NCBI GenBank assembly: GCA_023150835.1
Contig: JAKLKB010000214.1
Span: 1 to 5,740, forward strand
Length of the DNA: 5,740 nucleotides
Direction: 5' to 3'
Source of the DNA: Myxococcota bacterium
GTDB lineage: Bacteria > Myxococcota_C > UBA6777
A program made the position numbers and the translations under genes. This document shows, one piece after another, positions 5,705-5,740 of this stretch (position 1 is the first letter of the stretch; each line of letters begins with the position of its first letter). The notes below the pieces were generated by a model. That model saw only the letters and a program-made list of their open reading frames with translations. It was not told the DNA's origin and made no database searches.

Positions 5705-5740
5705 GGATAGTCTAGCCTGATCGCCGTTTCTTTTGTCGCC

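Larger units (their letters stand above)
5361..5740. other. Gene-free leader/intergenic region upstream of the kinase cluster
   Basis: All frames are short or broken here. From about 5380 to 5575 the minus strand is strikingly G+T-rich (plus strand A+C-rich), with several T runs, unlike the coding regions. A candidate promoter and an AT-rich inverted repeat lie within it. The right third (5617..5704) holds three hairpins. Minus-strand frames entering from the right edge close within about 55 bases, so the tail of an upstream gene could end there, but I cannot say which frame, if any, is real. No tRNA or other known RNA is recognised. Confidence 0.6.

Noticed and set aside
5640-5740. tRNA, RNase P RNA or integron attC-like element at the right edge
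   Set aside because: The hairpins and GAAA loop invited the comparison, but no T-arm, no conserved RNase P core and no proper attC core pair could be found.

Overview
The window reads as a compact, co-directional signalling locus. Four genes lie on the minus strand, in transcription order from right to left. They are a tail-anchored Hanks-type Ser/Thr kinase (3594..5360), a second Hanks-type kinase with a transmembrane segment and a C-terminal PEGA-like domain (1297..3564), a secreted or membrane TPR-like protein with a two-helix hairpin (552..1250), and the N-terminal part of a Cys-rich putative lipoprotein that runs off the left edge (1..433). Gaps between them are 29, 46 and 118 bases, so the first three very probably share a transcript and the fourth may.

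No marker gene identifies the organism. A Myxococcota- or Bradymonadota-like lineage ('deltaproteobacterial') is suggested by paired PknB-like kinases with long Ser/Pro linkers, a PEGA ectodomain, the TPR plus two-TM-hairpin architecture, and a lipoprotein with a C-x3-G-x2-C-x4-C motif. This is inference from family habits, not proof.

The 380 bases right of the first kinase start (5361..5740) hold no convincing gene. The part next to the kinase is strongly G+T-rich on the coding strand. It contains a candidate sigma70-type promoter and a small AT palindrome. Further right lies a cluster of three short hairpins (5617..5704).

Both kinases carry in-frame, nearly identical tandem DNA repeats in their Ser-rich cytoplasmic linkers: 21-bp units alternating in a 42-bp period in one, 36-bp units in the other. 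The repeats are unrelated to each other, so each linker appears to have expanded separately and recently. A reasonable working model is a membrane phospho-signalling module. Kinase 2 would sense the envelope through its basic linker and PEGA-like domain. Kinase 1, which has no ectodomain, would act as a partner or amplifier. The TPR/TM protein and the lipoprotein would supply envelope scaffolding or input. No substrate or signal can be named from the sequence. Nothing here amounts to a clearly new system; the unusual points are the module composition, the linker repeats and the structured upstream region.
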